Positions 13,501 to 27,900 of a stretch of DNA of 64,000 nt are shown here, one piece after another. The notes beneath the pieces are model-generated. The model did no database searches and was not told where the DNA came from. It saw only the letters and a list, made by a program, of their open reading frames with translations. How positions within the stretch are numbered: the first letter of the stretch is position 1; every line of letters starts with the position of its first letter. The translations under genes were made by a program, and so were the position numbers. The stretch is from Mixophyes australis. Lineage: Eukaryota > Chordata > Amphibia > Anura > Limnodynastidae. The stretch lies in contig JAVHZZ010000004.1 of the NCBI GenBank assembly GCA_036250195.1, forward strand, positions 142,303,729-142,367,728, in the 5' to 3' direction.

Positions 13501-16500
13501 TTTACAACAGAGATACATAGGTGATCCGTGAATTTGTGTGTTCACCATTAAATCAGGTGTCTTATGTGTCTTTGTGCAGGAAGTGTTAATGATGCTGGAT
13601 AACTACGTGAGAGATTTTAAAGCTCTTATTGACTGGATTCAACTACAGGAAAAGTTGGAGAAGACAGATGCCCATAGCAGGTAAATGGTCATAGTTATAT
13701 ACAAGTCTGCTACTGTCATTTACAATTCTTACTCTGTCATTACAAGTCCACCCTGGTACTAACATTTGTAAGAGAATATGTTTTTCTCTGTCATTACTCA
13801 TCTATAAAATGTCTCAAAATGTTTTTCAGTGGCTATATTAAAAAAAATGTTCATTTAAAACAAAACTTAAAAATATTATTTTATTTGTAAGCACAGTCTT
13901 CTTTACCCTTCTACCTACTGATGTAAATTACAGGAACAAATTGTTGACAGCAGATAAAAAACAATTGGCTAATGATCTCTGTCGGCCTTTTTAATTAATT
14001 ATTTTTTCCCGACGTACACCTGGTTAAATTCCTCTACTGTACATCTGACTGAAGTTTGTTCCAGTCAGGTGACAACAGTAACTTTTACAGAGCATACTCT
14101 GACACCCAAGTGACGATTTCAGCACTTTAATGTTTGTGTTTTATCAAGATAGGATAACCCAAAAAATAAATCAGTAGAAATGTGGAGGGATTCTCAATTC
14201 TGATACCTGAACTTCTGTGTCACTGAGGCTCACTACAGAAGAGCCTGTCAGATTCTTGAAAGTGGACAGATGATGGGAGGGATAGTAATATAAGGCTACA
14301 ACTTCGTCTTTCTGAAGAGCTCAGTGACTTCATGCGTGGTACTGTGATAGGATTCCATCTTTTCAATAAGACGGTTCGTGAAATTTCATACCTGCTGGAT
14401 ATTCCACGGCCAACTGTAAGTGATATTATTAGAAAGTAGAAGCATTTAGGAACAACAGCAACTCAGCCACAAAGCGGAAGACCACGTAAAATCTGAACTT
14501 CCACTGGCATTAATGTAAGCACAAAAACTGTGAGGCGAGAGCTTAATGGAATGTGTTTCCATGACCGAGTAGCTGCATGCAAGCCTCACATCACCAAGAC
14601 CAACGCCAAGAAACGTGTTCTGTGGAGTGACGAATCATGCTTCTTTGTTTGGCAGTCAGATGGGCGAGTCTGGGTTTGGTGAATGCCGGGAGAATGTTAC
14701 CTGCCTGACTGCATTATGCCAACTGTGATGTTTCGTGGAGGAGGGATAATTATATGGGGATGTTTTTCAGGGTTTGGGCTAGGCCCCTTATCTCCAGTGA
14801 AAGGCAATCTTAATGCTTCAGCATACCAAGTCATTTTGGATAATGCTATGCTTCCAACTTTGTGACAACAATTTGGGAAAGGCCCTTTTCTATTCTATCA
14901 TGACTGTGCTCCAATGCACAAAGCAAGTACTACAAAGACATGGTTTGATGAGTTTGGTGTGGAAGAACTTGACTGGCCCACACAGAGCCCTGACCTCAAA
15001 ACCATTGAACACCTTTGGGATGAACTGGAACGGAGATTGCGAACCAGGCCTTCTCATCCAACATCAGTGCCTGACCTCATAAATGCTCTACAGAATGAAT
15101 GGGCACAAATTCCCACAAAAACACTTTAACATCTTGTGGAAAGCCTTCCAAGAGGAATGGAAGCTGTTATTGCTGCAAAAGGGGGAACAACTCCATGTTA
15201 AAGTATATGTATTTGAATACAATGTCGTTACAGTCCCTCTTGGTGTAATGGTCAAGCGTCTGAATACTTTTGTTCATGAAGTGTATGTGGACACTTGAAT
15301 ATCGCATCCATATGTGCTTTCTGAACATCCAATTTCAAAACCATGGGTATTAATATGGAGTTGGTCCCCTCTTCACTGCTATAAAAGCCTCCACTCTTCT
15401 TGGAATGCTTTCCGCTAAATTATGGAACATGGCAGTGGGGATTTACATCCATTCACTCACAGGAGCATTAGTGATGTCAGGGTTCCAATTCATCCCAAAA
15501 GTGTTTGATGGGGTTGAGGTCAAGGCTCTGTGAGGGACAGTCAATACCAAACTCGGGGAACCTTTTTTTGATTGACCTTGCTTTGTGCATGTCATGCCGA
15601 AACAGGAAAGGGCTTTCCCCAAACTGTTGTCAGAAAGTTGTAAGCACACAATTCTCCAGAATGTCATTGTGTGCAATAGCAATAAGATTTCCCTTTATTA
15701 GAACTAAGGGGCCCAGACCACACCGTGAAAAATAGCCGCAGACCATTATTACTCCACCAAACTTTACAGTTGGCATTTGGCTAGGAAGCGTTCTGGTATC
15801 CACCAAACCCAGATTTTTCCTTCAGACTGCCAGAAAAATAAAGTGTGATTCGTCACTCCAGAGAACTCGTTTACACTACTCCAGAGTCCAATGATAGATA
15901 GTGTGCTTTATACTACTCCAGAAAACATTTTGAATTTCGCATAGTGCTTTGAGGCATATGTGCAGCTGCTCAGGCATGGAAATCCAGTTGACGAACAATT
16001 CTTGTACTATCAGAGGCAGTTTCAAACTTGGTAAGTGAGTGTTACAACTGAGGATGGATGGTTTTTCATACATACATGATTATTTTGTATTGCATTAGTG
16101 GCTATTCAAATAAAATGTTTTGTGCCTGAGGTCGAATTGAGAGATATTTTGAGGTAAGTGAAAAGAGTAGTTTTCACTTTGGAGTAGTTTTGATTTATAA
16201 TTATTATATTATAAAAGTAACTATAATATTATTAAACACATGTCCATAAGGAGTTGGTTTAGTCTTGAAAGACTTTTTTTATGCTTAAGGAGAGCGAAAA
16301 ACACATTATCTGAAATTATTAGGACTTTCTAATTGAAAAAAAGAGGAAAAACACAGCACAGAGACACTCTCAGACAGAAACAGAGACACACAGATATAAC
16401 ACACATACTAATTTTCTGTTTGCAGGCCAATAACTGTCCAGCTATCCTGAAGAAACACTGCAGAGAAGAAAAATACTGAAGGGTGGCAGCCATTTTCTTG

Positions 16501-18935
16501 TAGCACACCTTCCTCTTGTACATAGACTTTATTTACCAAGAGGTCAGCTCCAAGAAAATGGCCTACTCTCCACTGCAAGGATCTAGTCACCAAGTAACTA
16601 TCAGTGTGCTGGAGAGTGACAGACATTTTCTTGCAGCACACATTTTGAATGAATTTTAAGAGTGCTTGGGTGTTATAAGTTGTCATAGTTGCCTGTCCAG
16701 GCCTTAATACGATCACTTATATGGATGTTCTCAACTCTAAAACTTATATTTTATTCAGTTTACCTTATTTAATTCTTTGCATATTATGTACTTTCATCCT
16801 TTATGCTTGTGGGCTGCCACATGGTCTGACATTGCAATAGTGGTGTTTCATTTTTGAGACTAGTTTGTAGATAGAAGTGCTGGATTGTATCTCTAGAGAA
16901 CTTTGGGTCTTCATCATGATTGCAAATAGCATTCCTGTGTTATATGTAGGTATATATGACTTTTATTTTCAACCCTGTTTCTTTGATGTAGCTATTTCAC
17001 TTGATCTCATGTCTGCTTACAAGGGCAATGCAATTTTAATACTTGTATTATTTCTCATAATACAGTAGAGTTAAGTAACATATTATTATCTGCTGCTGGT
17101 GAATTGACTTATATATTTTGTGTAGCACTGATAGTGGATACTTTATAATTATTTTCACAGTCATTCTTTTAACGAGCCAACCTGTAATTAAACCAATTAA
17201 CATTGCCAAATCGAATTGATTTTTTTGAGACTTGCAGATATTTGTTGTACAGTGTCTGAACCAATGTGTTTTGTATAGTGTATATTTTTTATAAGGAAAG
17301 CTTTTGACTCCCAATATTTTAAACCGCAACTAACAACAACATAAGGGTTAAAAGTAAGCTAAATAATAGTTATTGTCTTATTATAACCTTCCTACTTGTC
17401 CTCTTTTTTTGTTTGTTGTTTTGTGCATATAAATTATTTGTGATTTTATGATGTCTTGAAGAATAATATAACCATATTTTGTTGATAATCTTATTTAGAT
17501 ACATATTGCTTGATATGTGTATTCCCTTTATCTTTATGAATCCATTTCATTTTCTAGACCTACCTCTTTGGCATGGGAGGTGAAGAAAATGTCTCCTGGA
17601 CGCCATGTCTTGCCCAGTCCATCATCTGATAGAGTGAGCTCCACTTCTACTGCGAGGAGGGCACTCAATTTTGGGTACGGAAAGTGGTGCATTATTATAT
17701 ATATATACCTCATCAGCTAAAGAATGTACTACATATCATTCAAAGATCCAAATAACTTGCCATGTGGCCTTTCTTCCGCAGATATATAAGACATTGAGCG
17801 GAAAACCCTCCCTGTTAAATTCATGACATTGTAATCAATGATTTTTGTTTTCGAGAATTTTGAAGAAGTACAACTCATTCCAGTAGCAATGCAAGTACAT
17901 CATCATCATCATCATCATTTATGTATATAGCGCCAACATATTCCGTTGCGCTTTACAATTGGGGACAAACACAGTAAACTAATAAACAAACTGGGTAAAA
18001 CAGACAAAGAGGGGAGAAGGCCCTGCTCGCAAGCTTACAATCTATGGGACATGCACTTTACTAGTGTATTAGACTCTAGTCCATTTCCACAATGATAATT
18101 GGCTCCTGGCACATTAATTGCATCTAATTACTTTGATTTTCTCTTGATTTTTGAAGTCCATGTATTCTGCAATAAATATTTTTTTGCTTTTGGGACTGGT
18201 ATCTGTAAGATTCTATTTTCACATTTAGTGATCATTCATTTTAGGGACAACCTTGTCTGAAACACGTTGACTCAAGGCTATCCTTTCTGTCTTCTTCATG
18301 TGATTATTGCACAAGATATTGTTTTGCTGAAGATATGTGGTAGGAAGTGTTTTGAAAGTTGCACTGTGTTTCATGTAGAGGGCACATTACACATAGCAGG
18401 ACAGATACATGAATGGACATAACAATGTGTTCCACAGCATTCAGCAATGAGTGATGCTAAACATATGAAAAGCACAGTATGTTTAGATGCACATGGGCAG
18501 GGCTCCATTCATTTATTCTAAATGAAGTCCTGTCCAATATATCAGAAACTCATGGTAACTGTGCAGTTGAAAAATCAGTACGTTTTTGACATTCTTGCTT
18601 TTCAGCTATGTCAACTGCTGTTAAGCTCATGTATTACCACAATATTCAGGTGACACCTATTCGTGGTGTCGGAACACGTATACTAAGAATCTATTACATA
18701 ATTTGGCAATTATCTATCCCTAACTCAAAAATACTTTTTCCGACTACTGCAATTCTATTCTCTCTATATTCTTCACCAAATATGTCCAAATTTTAGGTTA
18801 GTTTTTGGCATGAACCTGAGCTTTACAAGTTCATTAATCAAGACAGTTAATGACAAATTTAAATATTTTATATGTTTTTGTGCTAAAGGCAAGAAAGGTT
18901 CATATACTCAATAAATAAGTACACACTTTTTATCG

Positions 18936-18979
<44 letters not shown>

Positions 18980-21900
18980 TATATATTTTTTTTAATTTTC
19001 TTTTTTTTTACCTGAAAAATATATCTGTATGTGTAATACATCAAGTTTCACTTTGTGATAATCCTCATTTCCAGGGGACCGCCGATCACTATGACTTCCG
19101 GGCGTTTGACTCCATCGGGTGTCAGTTGGGCTGATAAAGTGAAGGCAAATCATGGAACATGTACAAGTAATCAGGTCAAAGAGACTGTGCACCAAAGTGC
19201 CTCCGCCCCAATACAGAGAGCACTGCATGAGAATGGTGAGCAATGTCACAATTCTATCTACTATTTACCACCAAAGTGGAGATAATAGTGGTTGTCTGTT
19301 TCTTCTATAGAATATGAAGTTTATTTACCACCGCTTTAGGGACAGTTTTCCTTCTCTTTCTGCCTCCTTCACTTAAAATAAACCCCCTGAATTCACCTGA
19401 GAGATACAAGTTAGTGTAGCCTTTGTAATGGTAGATGTTATGTGACAGCATCAGTGTAACGTGCTTCTCCTCTCCATGTTCACATTGGTTGTCTGTCAAA
19501 GACTATGCTGAGTCATGTCCACATATGAGACTCTGCAGCATCCTACTATTGTGTGACTACAAATGGGAATATTTTGAATACTGATATTCAGGAATAATGT
19601 ACTGTAATCCATGGCAAGAGGTTTGTTCTCATCATCTAAACTGCTGTAAATAAAACAGTAAGAAGCTGATTAGATGATATTGGGTTGCAGCACTTTTTTT
19701 TCAGTGCACCAGTTTTTACATATGTCTCCCATCTGTTAGTGTATTGCACTGCACTAATAAACCTCTGCAGTGGATTGTATGTTGTAGCGGGTGGATTGAT
19801 GGGTAAAGGGTTATAGGGAATAATGGTGCTGGATATGTGATTGATGTTACAAATACATATGTGACCTGACTTGAAAACACATCCACATCCACAGTCCAGT
19901 CTTTTTTCATCCACTACCCAGTACTCTGGACTTTTTATACATTTAGCATATGGTATAAAATGATAATGTATAGCCCAGAGCACTGGGTAGTGGATGAAAA
20001 AAGACTGGACTGTGGATATGAATGTGTTTTCAAGTTCAGTGGCAAATCTGTGTTTAAAAAGCAGTACAGAATTAGTCAGCATTGATAAGTAACAGTTAGA
20101 AACAAATACTTGTACTTCCACAAATAAGGGTACGAGTCTCTCAGGAATTGCCTTTGGCTTACTGCTGTGTGCCCTGACCAGCAAACATGGATGTGCAAGG
20201 TTGGAAGGGAGGACTGCATGTAAAAAAGCACACAAGTTGGGACACATGGGGTTTGATTTATTAAGGAAGGTAAAACAAAAAAAGGAGTAACTTTGCACTT
20301 GGGCAAAACCATGTTGCATTGGAGGAGGAGGTAAATGTAAAATGTGGGGACAGATTTATAGTTGGGGTAGAGCATGTCCTAGATCAATTTTAAATTCCAA
20401 TGTAAAAATAAAACTATCAAGTATATGTGTTCTAGATGAAAATGCAGCCAGTGTTTTCCTTCCAAAATAATTAACTAATTTGCACCCCTGCATTGTAACA
20501 TGGTTTGTCCAAGAGAAAATTGCTCCTTTTTTGCCTTATTTCCTTAATGAATCAGGCCCATAATGAGTAAATAATGATTTACTACTTTCAGAATTTGTTT
20601 TACCAAGATATCAAGAAATGTTTGTCATCTATAAGTTTAGCCCTGTCCTCTGGCAGTGTCTGCAGTTGAATTTTGTCCAGCAAAGGTGTAAGAGTAGACT
20701 GTATAGCGCATATTGTCTACTTATAATGTTTAACAAGAATACTTATCAGTTTATCACTATAAATGAAGCTTTTAATATGTTAGTTAAAGTTTATTTACAC
20801 TTCATTGCATTGTGGCTTCTCAGTAATTACACCCACCATCTTTCACAATATCCAAAGTCAGACCAAAGCTCCACAAAGCCGTCTCTCCCCTTCACTGGAC
20901 AAGCTGTGACTGCAACACCCACCAGAGCTGTCCACAGGATATATGCCAGCTTTTCTTTTCTTCTGGACAATGTAACTACATACTTTTGTGACTCATCTGG
21001 CCTCATTTATAGTAATGCTACTTTTACACATTAATGATTATTCAGTCATTTTGAGTTTTAGTTCTGAAAAGATCATATACCTTCAAGTATTTCAGTGGTG
21101 CATAACTCTACAGTTCTTTTCACTATATATTTACTGTAAATGTATGTTCAAGTTTTGAAAGTTATGCATAGTAGGAAAAGTATTTGGTAATATATCAAAT
21201 TAACAGAAAGCATTATTTAGTGTTGAAGGAGCTGAGAATTTCCGGAAGGTTTGAAAAGTGAAGTTGTTGCCTATAGCAACCAATCAGATTGTAGTTATCA
21301 TTTATTTAGTACTTTCTGCAAAATGAAAGCTATAATCTGATTGGTTGCTATACGCAACTTCTCCACTTTTCAAACCCGCTAAAAACACGCAGCTTGATAC
21401 ATTTACCCCAGGTTCCTTATTGAACCCTCAATGCCCTTTTATGTCAATGGAGACTTTGTGACTCTGGTAGTTATGTCCTGTGTTACTCTTTTCACTGGAG
21501 CTAAGCAGATGTTACAAAACACTTCCCTTTCTTGCGCTAAACCTTTCTACTTTCTCCCAGTCATAAATCTATCAATGAGGAAAAGGAAGTGGAGTGGACA
21601 GACTCCAGATTGGGAACACTAGTCATGTGTCTTTGGTTTTGTATGAAAAGAAATAAAACTGAAAATGTAATTGACATTTCTCTGGGGATAAAGGTTGAGA
21701 TCACAAAGCTTGTAATATTACTGCCGGTCTAGTACAGTAGTCTGTATATGAAACATGCAGAGATCCCCAGTAAGGAACTGTCTATACAGCCAATTGTATT
21801 GATTTGTCCCTTTGCCAATAGTTGATGGCTCCAAAGAAATAAGGGGATTGATAATTCTTTTTTCCTGTCTTACACGTTCATGTACACAGATAGGAAGTGT

Positions 21901-24900
21901 TTTGTGATGAAATTATTGTAATGTCGCTTATCTTAACCATTTCATGACCATTTTTATTTCAGCTTTATGTTACTTGAACTAAAATAAAATGGTCAGTGTT
22001 ATAAAGTTTAATGTTATAAAGATATTATTAGCAGCGACAGCCATCTTGAATTGTATTTTATTTTGTTCTTTTGGGTTCTCTGGCTGATTATGTCTACACA
22101 GTTATGTCTAATTTATATCAGTTATCAACCTGCCACTACAAGAAAGAAAAGCTTTACTTTGCAGTGCTATTAGATACACTCTGTTTGTAACATATAAGCA
22201 TTAAAAAAGTCTAGTCCATCCAATTAAAATCATAGCTGCAGGTTTTAAACTTGCTTCGTATGAAACCACCACTGGAAATATCCTTCTTGCAGAGCTGCTA
22301 ATGTATATTACCTTCATAAACTATTCTTTTATATTGAAAATTTTAAGAAGTAAACCGTACAAATCCCTTGCACCCCCTTTCCTGAATTATGGGGGATCAC
22401 TCTGCAGCAGCCCCTCCTTTCCAGATTGGAGTCCATGAATATATATTGAAGCCCCACAAAGACTGACTAATTTGTAAATAGGGTTTAAGCTGAGCCCTTT
22501 GTCTGCTTCTGTTCTCGTCTACAAGTGGCTAACATTTAAAGTTCCAGTGTCAATAGTTATTTTCCTGCAACCAGTACTTTGGTTACCTGAAGCTGTGATT
22601 AAAACAGGGATCATGGATGTTTGGCTTGTAAACTGATTGTTAATTGGGTTTCTTGCAGCACAGGCATGGTATGATCATTGACCTTAACAGCAAGAGAAGG
22701 GAGAGATCATTTTTAAATGATTCAAACAGCTTTTTCTTGTAGAGCTGCCTATATCCTGCCATGCTGCTTATATCACTACTGTCTATGTGAACAGCAGCAG
22801 AGACACAGCATGTAGATCAATGGATCTCTGCGCTGAGCTATTTTCTTCTGGGAGACACTTGTGTAGTCCAGCCCTAACTATGAGTTCCTAAGGGTGGAAA
22901 ATGTAGGGGAAAAGTGGGAGAACCTTGTTGCTTACTGGCGTATGACATTACAAATTTGAAAAGATTTTTTTTAAATAAATGCTATAGAGTTACAGACAGA
23001 AAATGATAAAGTTTTGTCTTGTTAGGTGTTAACAGATTAGCAGGGCTTTTTGTGATCGTGTGGATTTTGCCTTGTTGTAGATCGGATAGACGCGGAAGGC
23101 TGGGAGACTGTGCAGCGTGGAAGGCCTATTCGATCCAGATCTTCTGCTATGTCAAACAAGCCTGTTCCTTCAGCCACAGAACATAGGCCAAAAGATGACA
23201 GTGACAAAGAAAACATCTGTTCCAAGTCTCCAGATGTGACCCCCGAAGAGACTGCAAAATCAGAGCTCCCTCCAGTACTTGTAGACCCTCCTCCAAAAGA
23301 ATTGCTATGTCCTTGTGAAATTCCACTGGCAGAAATCACTCAGGTAGGACATCTTTTATTTATTCAATGCTATGTAATAAATCTTGTAACCATATTTCTC
23401 AATTCGGGTAAAGCTATGTAGATCATTAAGCATAGTTCTGTGTACAGTGTTTAAATGCAGTTTAGAGAGTAGAGCAAAAATCATTCTACCACTCACGTAA
23501 AATACAGACTCTCTTACTTGAGCCTCCCATCCTGAGTCTGACTCCTCTTTGCGCACTAAGTAAAATGTTTTCTTTTAGTGGGAGTGAATTATACAGAAGA
23601 GATTACATAATGTAGGAAAACTATGGAGTTTAGCTTTACAGAGCTTTTACTGCCCTTAGTGGATTATAGCATGAGATGATTTAGGCTATAATCTGTAATT
23701 ACTGTAAATGCATCCCTCATTGTCAGAATTAGAAACTAACATCCATTTTTATCAGTCCTTTAAGTATGTTGTATAGATTCTGGCATACCCCTATGTGGCT
23801 TGCAAAAACTGTGTCCTGAGAAGTTGAGTACCAATTCTGTAAATCAGGACTGTCCAATTGGTGGCCCACTATGCACTGTCCAGCCTGCAAGGATGTATCG
23901 TCATATTGTTGGTAAAACAACACCCTTTATCAACTGAATTGTGCAGTTCTGGATTCCTTTGGCGGTTATTGCTAGGGATGGACCTTACTTTTTAACGCAA
24001 TACAATCTGCATATATAGGTTTGTGTTACCATGATTAATTATTCCCTGTTTTCCATTTTAGAACAATTTTACGGTGAGGAATACAAAAATTGAAAAGGGC
24101 ATGTAAAAATGTTTATTGATAGCATCAGAGTTTGGCATTAATTGCGTTGTTTTAAACAAAAAAAGCTTTTTTTATCCGACCTTCAGTAAAGTCCTTTTAG
24201 AACAGAATGGCAAATAAATCTAAGCTGTTCTTTTAAAATCTTAATCTAGTGTATATTTCAAACCAATTTAACAGGTAGACAGAAGCATAGTGCTATCACT
24301 AAGGGGTTCATGTATAGGTAGATGCACTCAACCAATCAGAAGCACCTAGCTAGTGCGGCTGACGGTCATCATCATCATGGCGTATCATTGCACCAGCCCT
24401 CCAGCACCTGCAAGATATACCCTTCATTAAATGTATTTCTGAGGATGAGTTTACTTCACTACTTGTACCTCCCTTACTGGACTCAGCCTTCACTTGCCCA
24501 TCCTGCCCACCTCCGATCCACCTCTCCAGGTGTAAGGTGTAAAAAATTTTGGTGCACATACACAGTGCGGAGATTGTACCTTTTGTAAAAAACAGACTAA
24601 AATCAAACTTTGAATGAGTCCCTCTATGTTCAGTGCAGATTGTTATCTAGGCTTAACTTTTTTGCTGTTTCAAGTAGGAAATTAAATGGCCCTTTCAATC
24701 CCTTGCTCAGACTAAAATTCTAATTTGTATTAGTTCTCTTACCTCTCTGTCTGTATGTATTACCCAGTATTGTTTTATTAATGTTTGTTCCCAATTGTAA
24801 AGCGCTACAATATTTGCTGGCGCTATATAAATAAATGTTGATAACAGTGATCAGCCTAAACTGCTCATTTGTAAATATGTGGATCTGGTTTACGTTCTTT

Positions 24901-27900
24901 CTTCCAAGTGCTCTTATAATAAAACATTTCACTGACTGCTTTCAGGGTTATCTTTTATTTGTGTATTACGCAAAAATACCCTTCTGGGTGAGGCAGGGTA
25001 TTTTTGCAACGGACTACCACATACTACATTATATGGAGATTTCCTTGAGCACTGCAAGGCTATGGGTTGTACATACTTAAAGCATCTTGATATTGGAAAG
25101 AATGAAAATTACACTTCAGAAATAATAATGCAAAAATTCCACGACATCTTAGCTTCACAAATAAGTGTAATATGAGTCTTGCTTAAACATTAACATTCGG
25201 CAGATTACTTCAGTGTTATGTGTGATGAAACGACAGACATCTCAGTTTTGAAGCAGCTTATTATATACATTTAATAGGTTTGTCAACTTAAAAAAGAGAT
25301 TACTGTCAGTTGTATATCAATATGTAGTATCATTGATGGCAAAGCTGAAATGATAGCTAGCAATATGATTGAAAAAATCGCCAATATAGGGTTGAAAAAC
25401 ATCTAACTTGGAGGATCTAGGCTCTGATGGAGCAGCTGTCATGATTAGGAAGCACAAAGGAGTACTATAAAAGATGAAACAGGCAAAGTACTGGTCAACT
25501 ATCATTGTATAAACCACTGCCTGGCTCTTGCTAGTGCCCAAGCAGATGCTGAGGTGCCTTATTTAGTAAAATCTTATGTTATTTTAAGACAACTGTTCTT
25601 ATTTTTTCAAAATTCCCCCTTTAGAATGGCTGGTTTAACTGAAATCCAGAATATACTGAACAGTCCTCAGATTAAACTTAAAATGGCTAGTGGCACTAGG
25701 TGGCTGTCTGTTGACTTTGCTGTACAATCTTTAAGAGAATCCTTGGTGAGTGTTATTTCTGCACTGGAAAGAGAGGGCACTGAATGTAATGACATCACAG
25801 CTCAAGGCTTAAGCAAATATATGAGAACATACAATTTCACAGCTTCACTTATGATGCTTTCAGAAGCTCTGCCTCATTTGTCTAAAGTTTGGCAAAGGCA
25901 AGATATCAATGTAACAGAAGTAGACCCCATTTCAGAATCTACGAAGCTATGCATTATGGAATTGAACACACACCTGCTACTCGTTTTAAAAATATCCATC
26001 TACATATTCCTTGTGAATGGTCAGACCTTCACATAAATTGTTCTGATGCTAATGCTACTCCTTTTAAGACAAATATCTATGGTAAATACATATACATAGT
26101 TATTAACCACCTAGAAGCAAGATTTTCAGATATGCCAATCATATCCTGTTTTTCAAGAGTTTTCAGTGCAAATTGCCATGGTCAAAATGAGGCTTGTGAG
26201 ATTATTTTTGAGCATTATTCTAAAAATGGAAGCCCTGCATTCTTAAACTATGAAAATAGTAAACTAGAATGGGCAGTTTCATCAAAATTGTTTGAGCTAG
26301 AGTCTTGCAAAAATCTAGATTCAAAACAAATGATGCATACATTTTTTTTTAATAACAACTGAACTCCAATTTCCAAATTTAACATAACTAGCTGCTATTG
26401 TACTGACCATACCTGTAAGCACATCTGAATGTGAAAGAGGATTTTCTACTCTAAAACAAATTAAAACCTGTTTAAGGAATCTCATGAAGCAGAGCACACT
26501 GAATGATCTGATGGTGATTTCACTAGAGGAACCAGATCCTACAGAATTTTATTATGAAAAAGCTGCAGATGACTGGGCATCTAACAAGAAGGAAAGAATG
26601 AATATATAAAATGTTAATCTAAAGGTTAAATCAATATAAGGTCAGGATTTCAACATTCAATTATTGCGAAGGCCACTACCCGGCTACTTCTTGATGCCAC
26701 CCGGCTGGCAACATTTTCTGGAGAAGACACTGGGCTGAAACTACTAGTGTCCAGTAAATGTAGTAGGCTGCATTCTCGGTGGCTTTACTTTTGTCCAGTA
26801 AATGTGGTAAGCTGCTTTCTCAGTGTCATTACTTGTGTCCAGTATATGTGATTGGCTGTATTCTCAGTGATGATACTCGTGCCCAGTAAATGTGGTAGGC
26901 TGTGTTCTCAGTGACATTACTTAAATCCAGTAAATGTGGTAGGCTGTATTCTGAGTGATTTTACTTGAATCCAGTAAATGTGGTAGGCTGTATTCTCAGT
27001 GGTATTGCTTGTATCCAGTAAATGTGGTAGGCTGTATTCTCAGTGACATTACTTGTGTCCAGTAAATGGGGTAGGCTGTATTCTCAGTTATATTGCTTGT
27101 ATCCAGTAAATGTGGTAGGCTGTATTCTCAGTGACATTACTTTTTCCAGTAAATGTGGTAAACTGTATTCTCAGTGGTATTGCTTGTATCCAGTAAATGT
27201 GGTAGGCTGTATTCTCAGTGACATTACTTGTGTCCAGTAAATGGGGTAGGCTGTATTCTCAGTTATATTGCTTGTATCCAGTAAATGTGGTAGGCTGTAT
27301 TCTCAGTGACATTACTTGTGTCCAGTAAATGGGGTAGGCTGTATTCTCAGTGGTATTGCTTGTATCCAGTAAATGTGGTAGGCTCTATTCTCAGTGACAT
27401 TACTCTTTTTCAGTAAATGTGGTAAACTGTATTATCAGTGACATTACTTGTGTCCAGTAAATGGGGTAGGCTGTATTCTCAGTGGTATTGCTTGTATCCA
27501 GTAAATGTGGTAGGCTCTATTCTCAGTGACATTACTCTTTTTCAGTAAATGTGGTAAGCTGTATTCTCAGTGACATTACCTTTTTCCAGTAAATGTGGTA
27601 AGCTGTATTCTCAGTGACATTACTTGTATCCAGTAAATGTGGTAGGCTGTATTCTCAGTGACATTACTTGTATCCACTAAATGTGGTAAGCTGTATTCTC
27701 AGTGATATTGCTTGTATCCAGTAAATGTGGTAGGCTGTATTCTCAGTGACATTACTTGTATCCAGTAAATGTGGTAGGCTGTATTCTCAGTGACATTACT
27801 TGTATCCACTAAATGTGGTAAGCTGTATTCTCAGTGATATTGCTTGTATCCAGTAAATGTGGTAAGCTGTATTCTCAGTGACATTACTTAAATCCAGTAA

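Larger units (their letters stand above)
6214..13579. other. SCAPER intron 1 (7.4 kb)
   Basis: It contains TA microsatellites (about 6808-6828 and 7555-7594), the 69-bp foldback at 8279-8524, a hAT-end-like CAGTGCTTCCCAAAGAGTG at 8134, and a MITE half copy ending at 11341. The stretches 6900-7430 and 8530-9440 read like dispersed-repeat sequence I cannot classify. No other coding sequence was recognised. Confidence 0.6.

Noticed and set aside
20618..21034. 138-codon open frame in intron 4
   Set aside because: No homology, no exon borders, AT-rich composition like the rest of the intron.
27043..27240. Small open frame in the 44-bp minisatellite
   Set aside because: It arises from the repeat and has no start context or homology.
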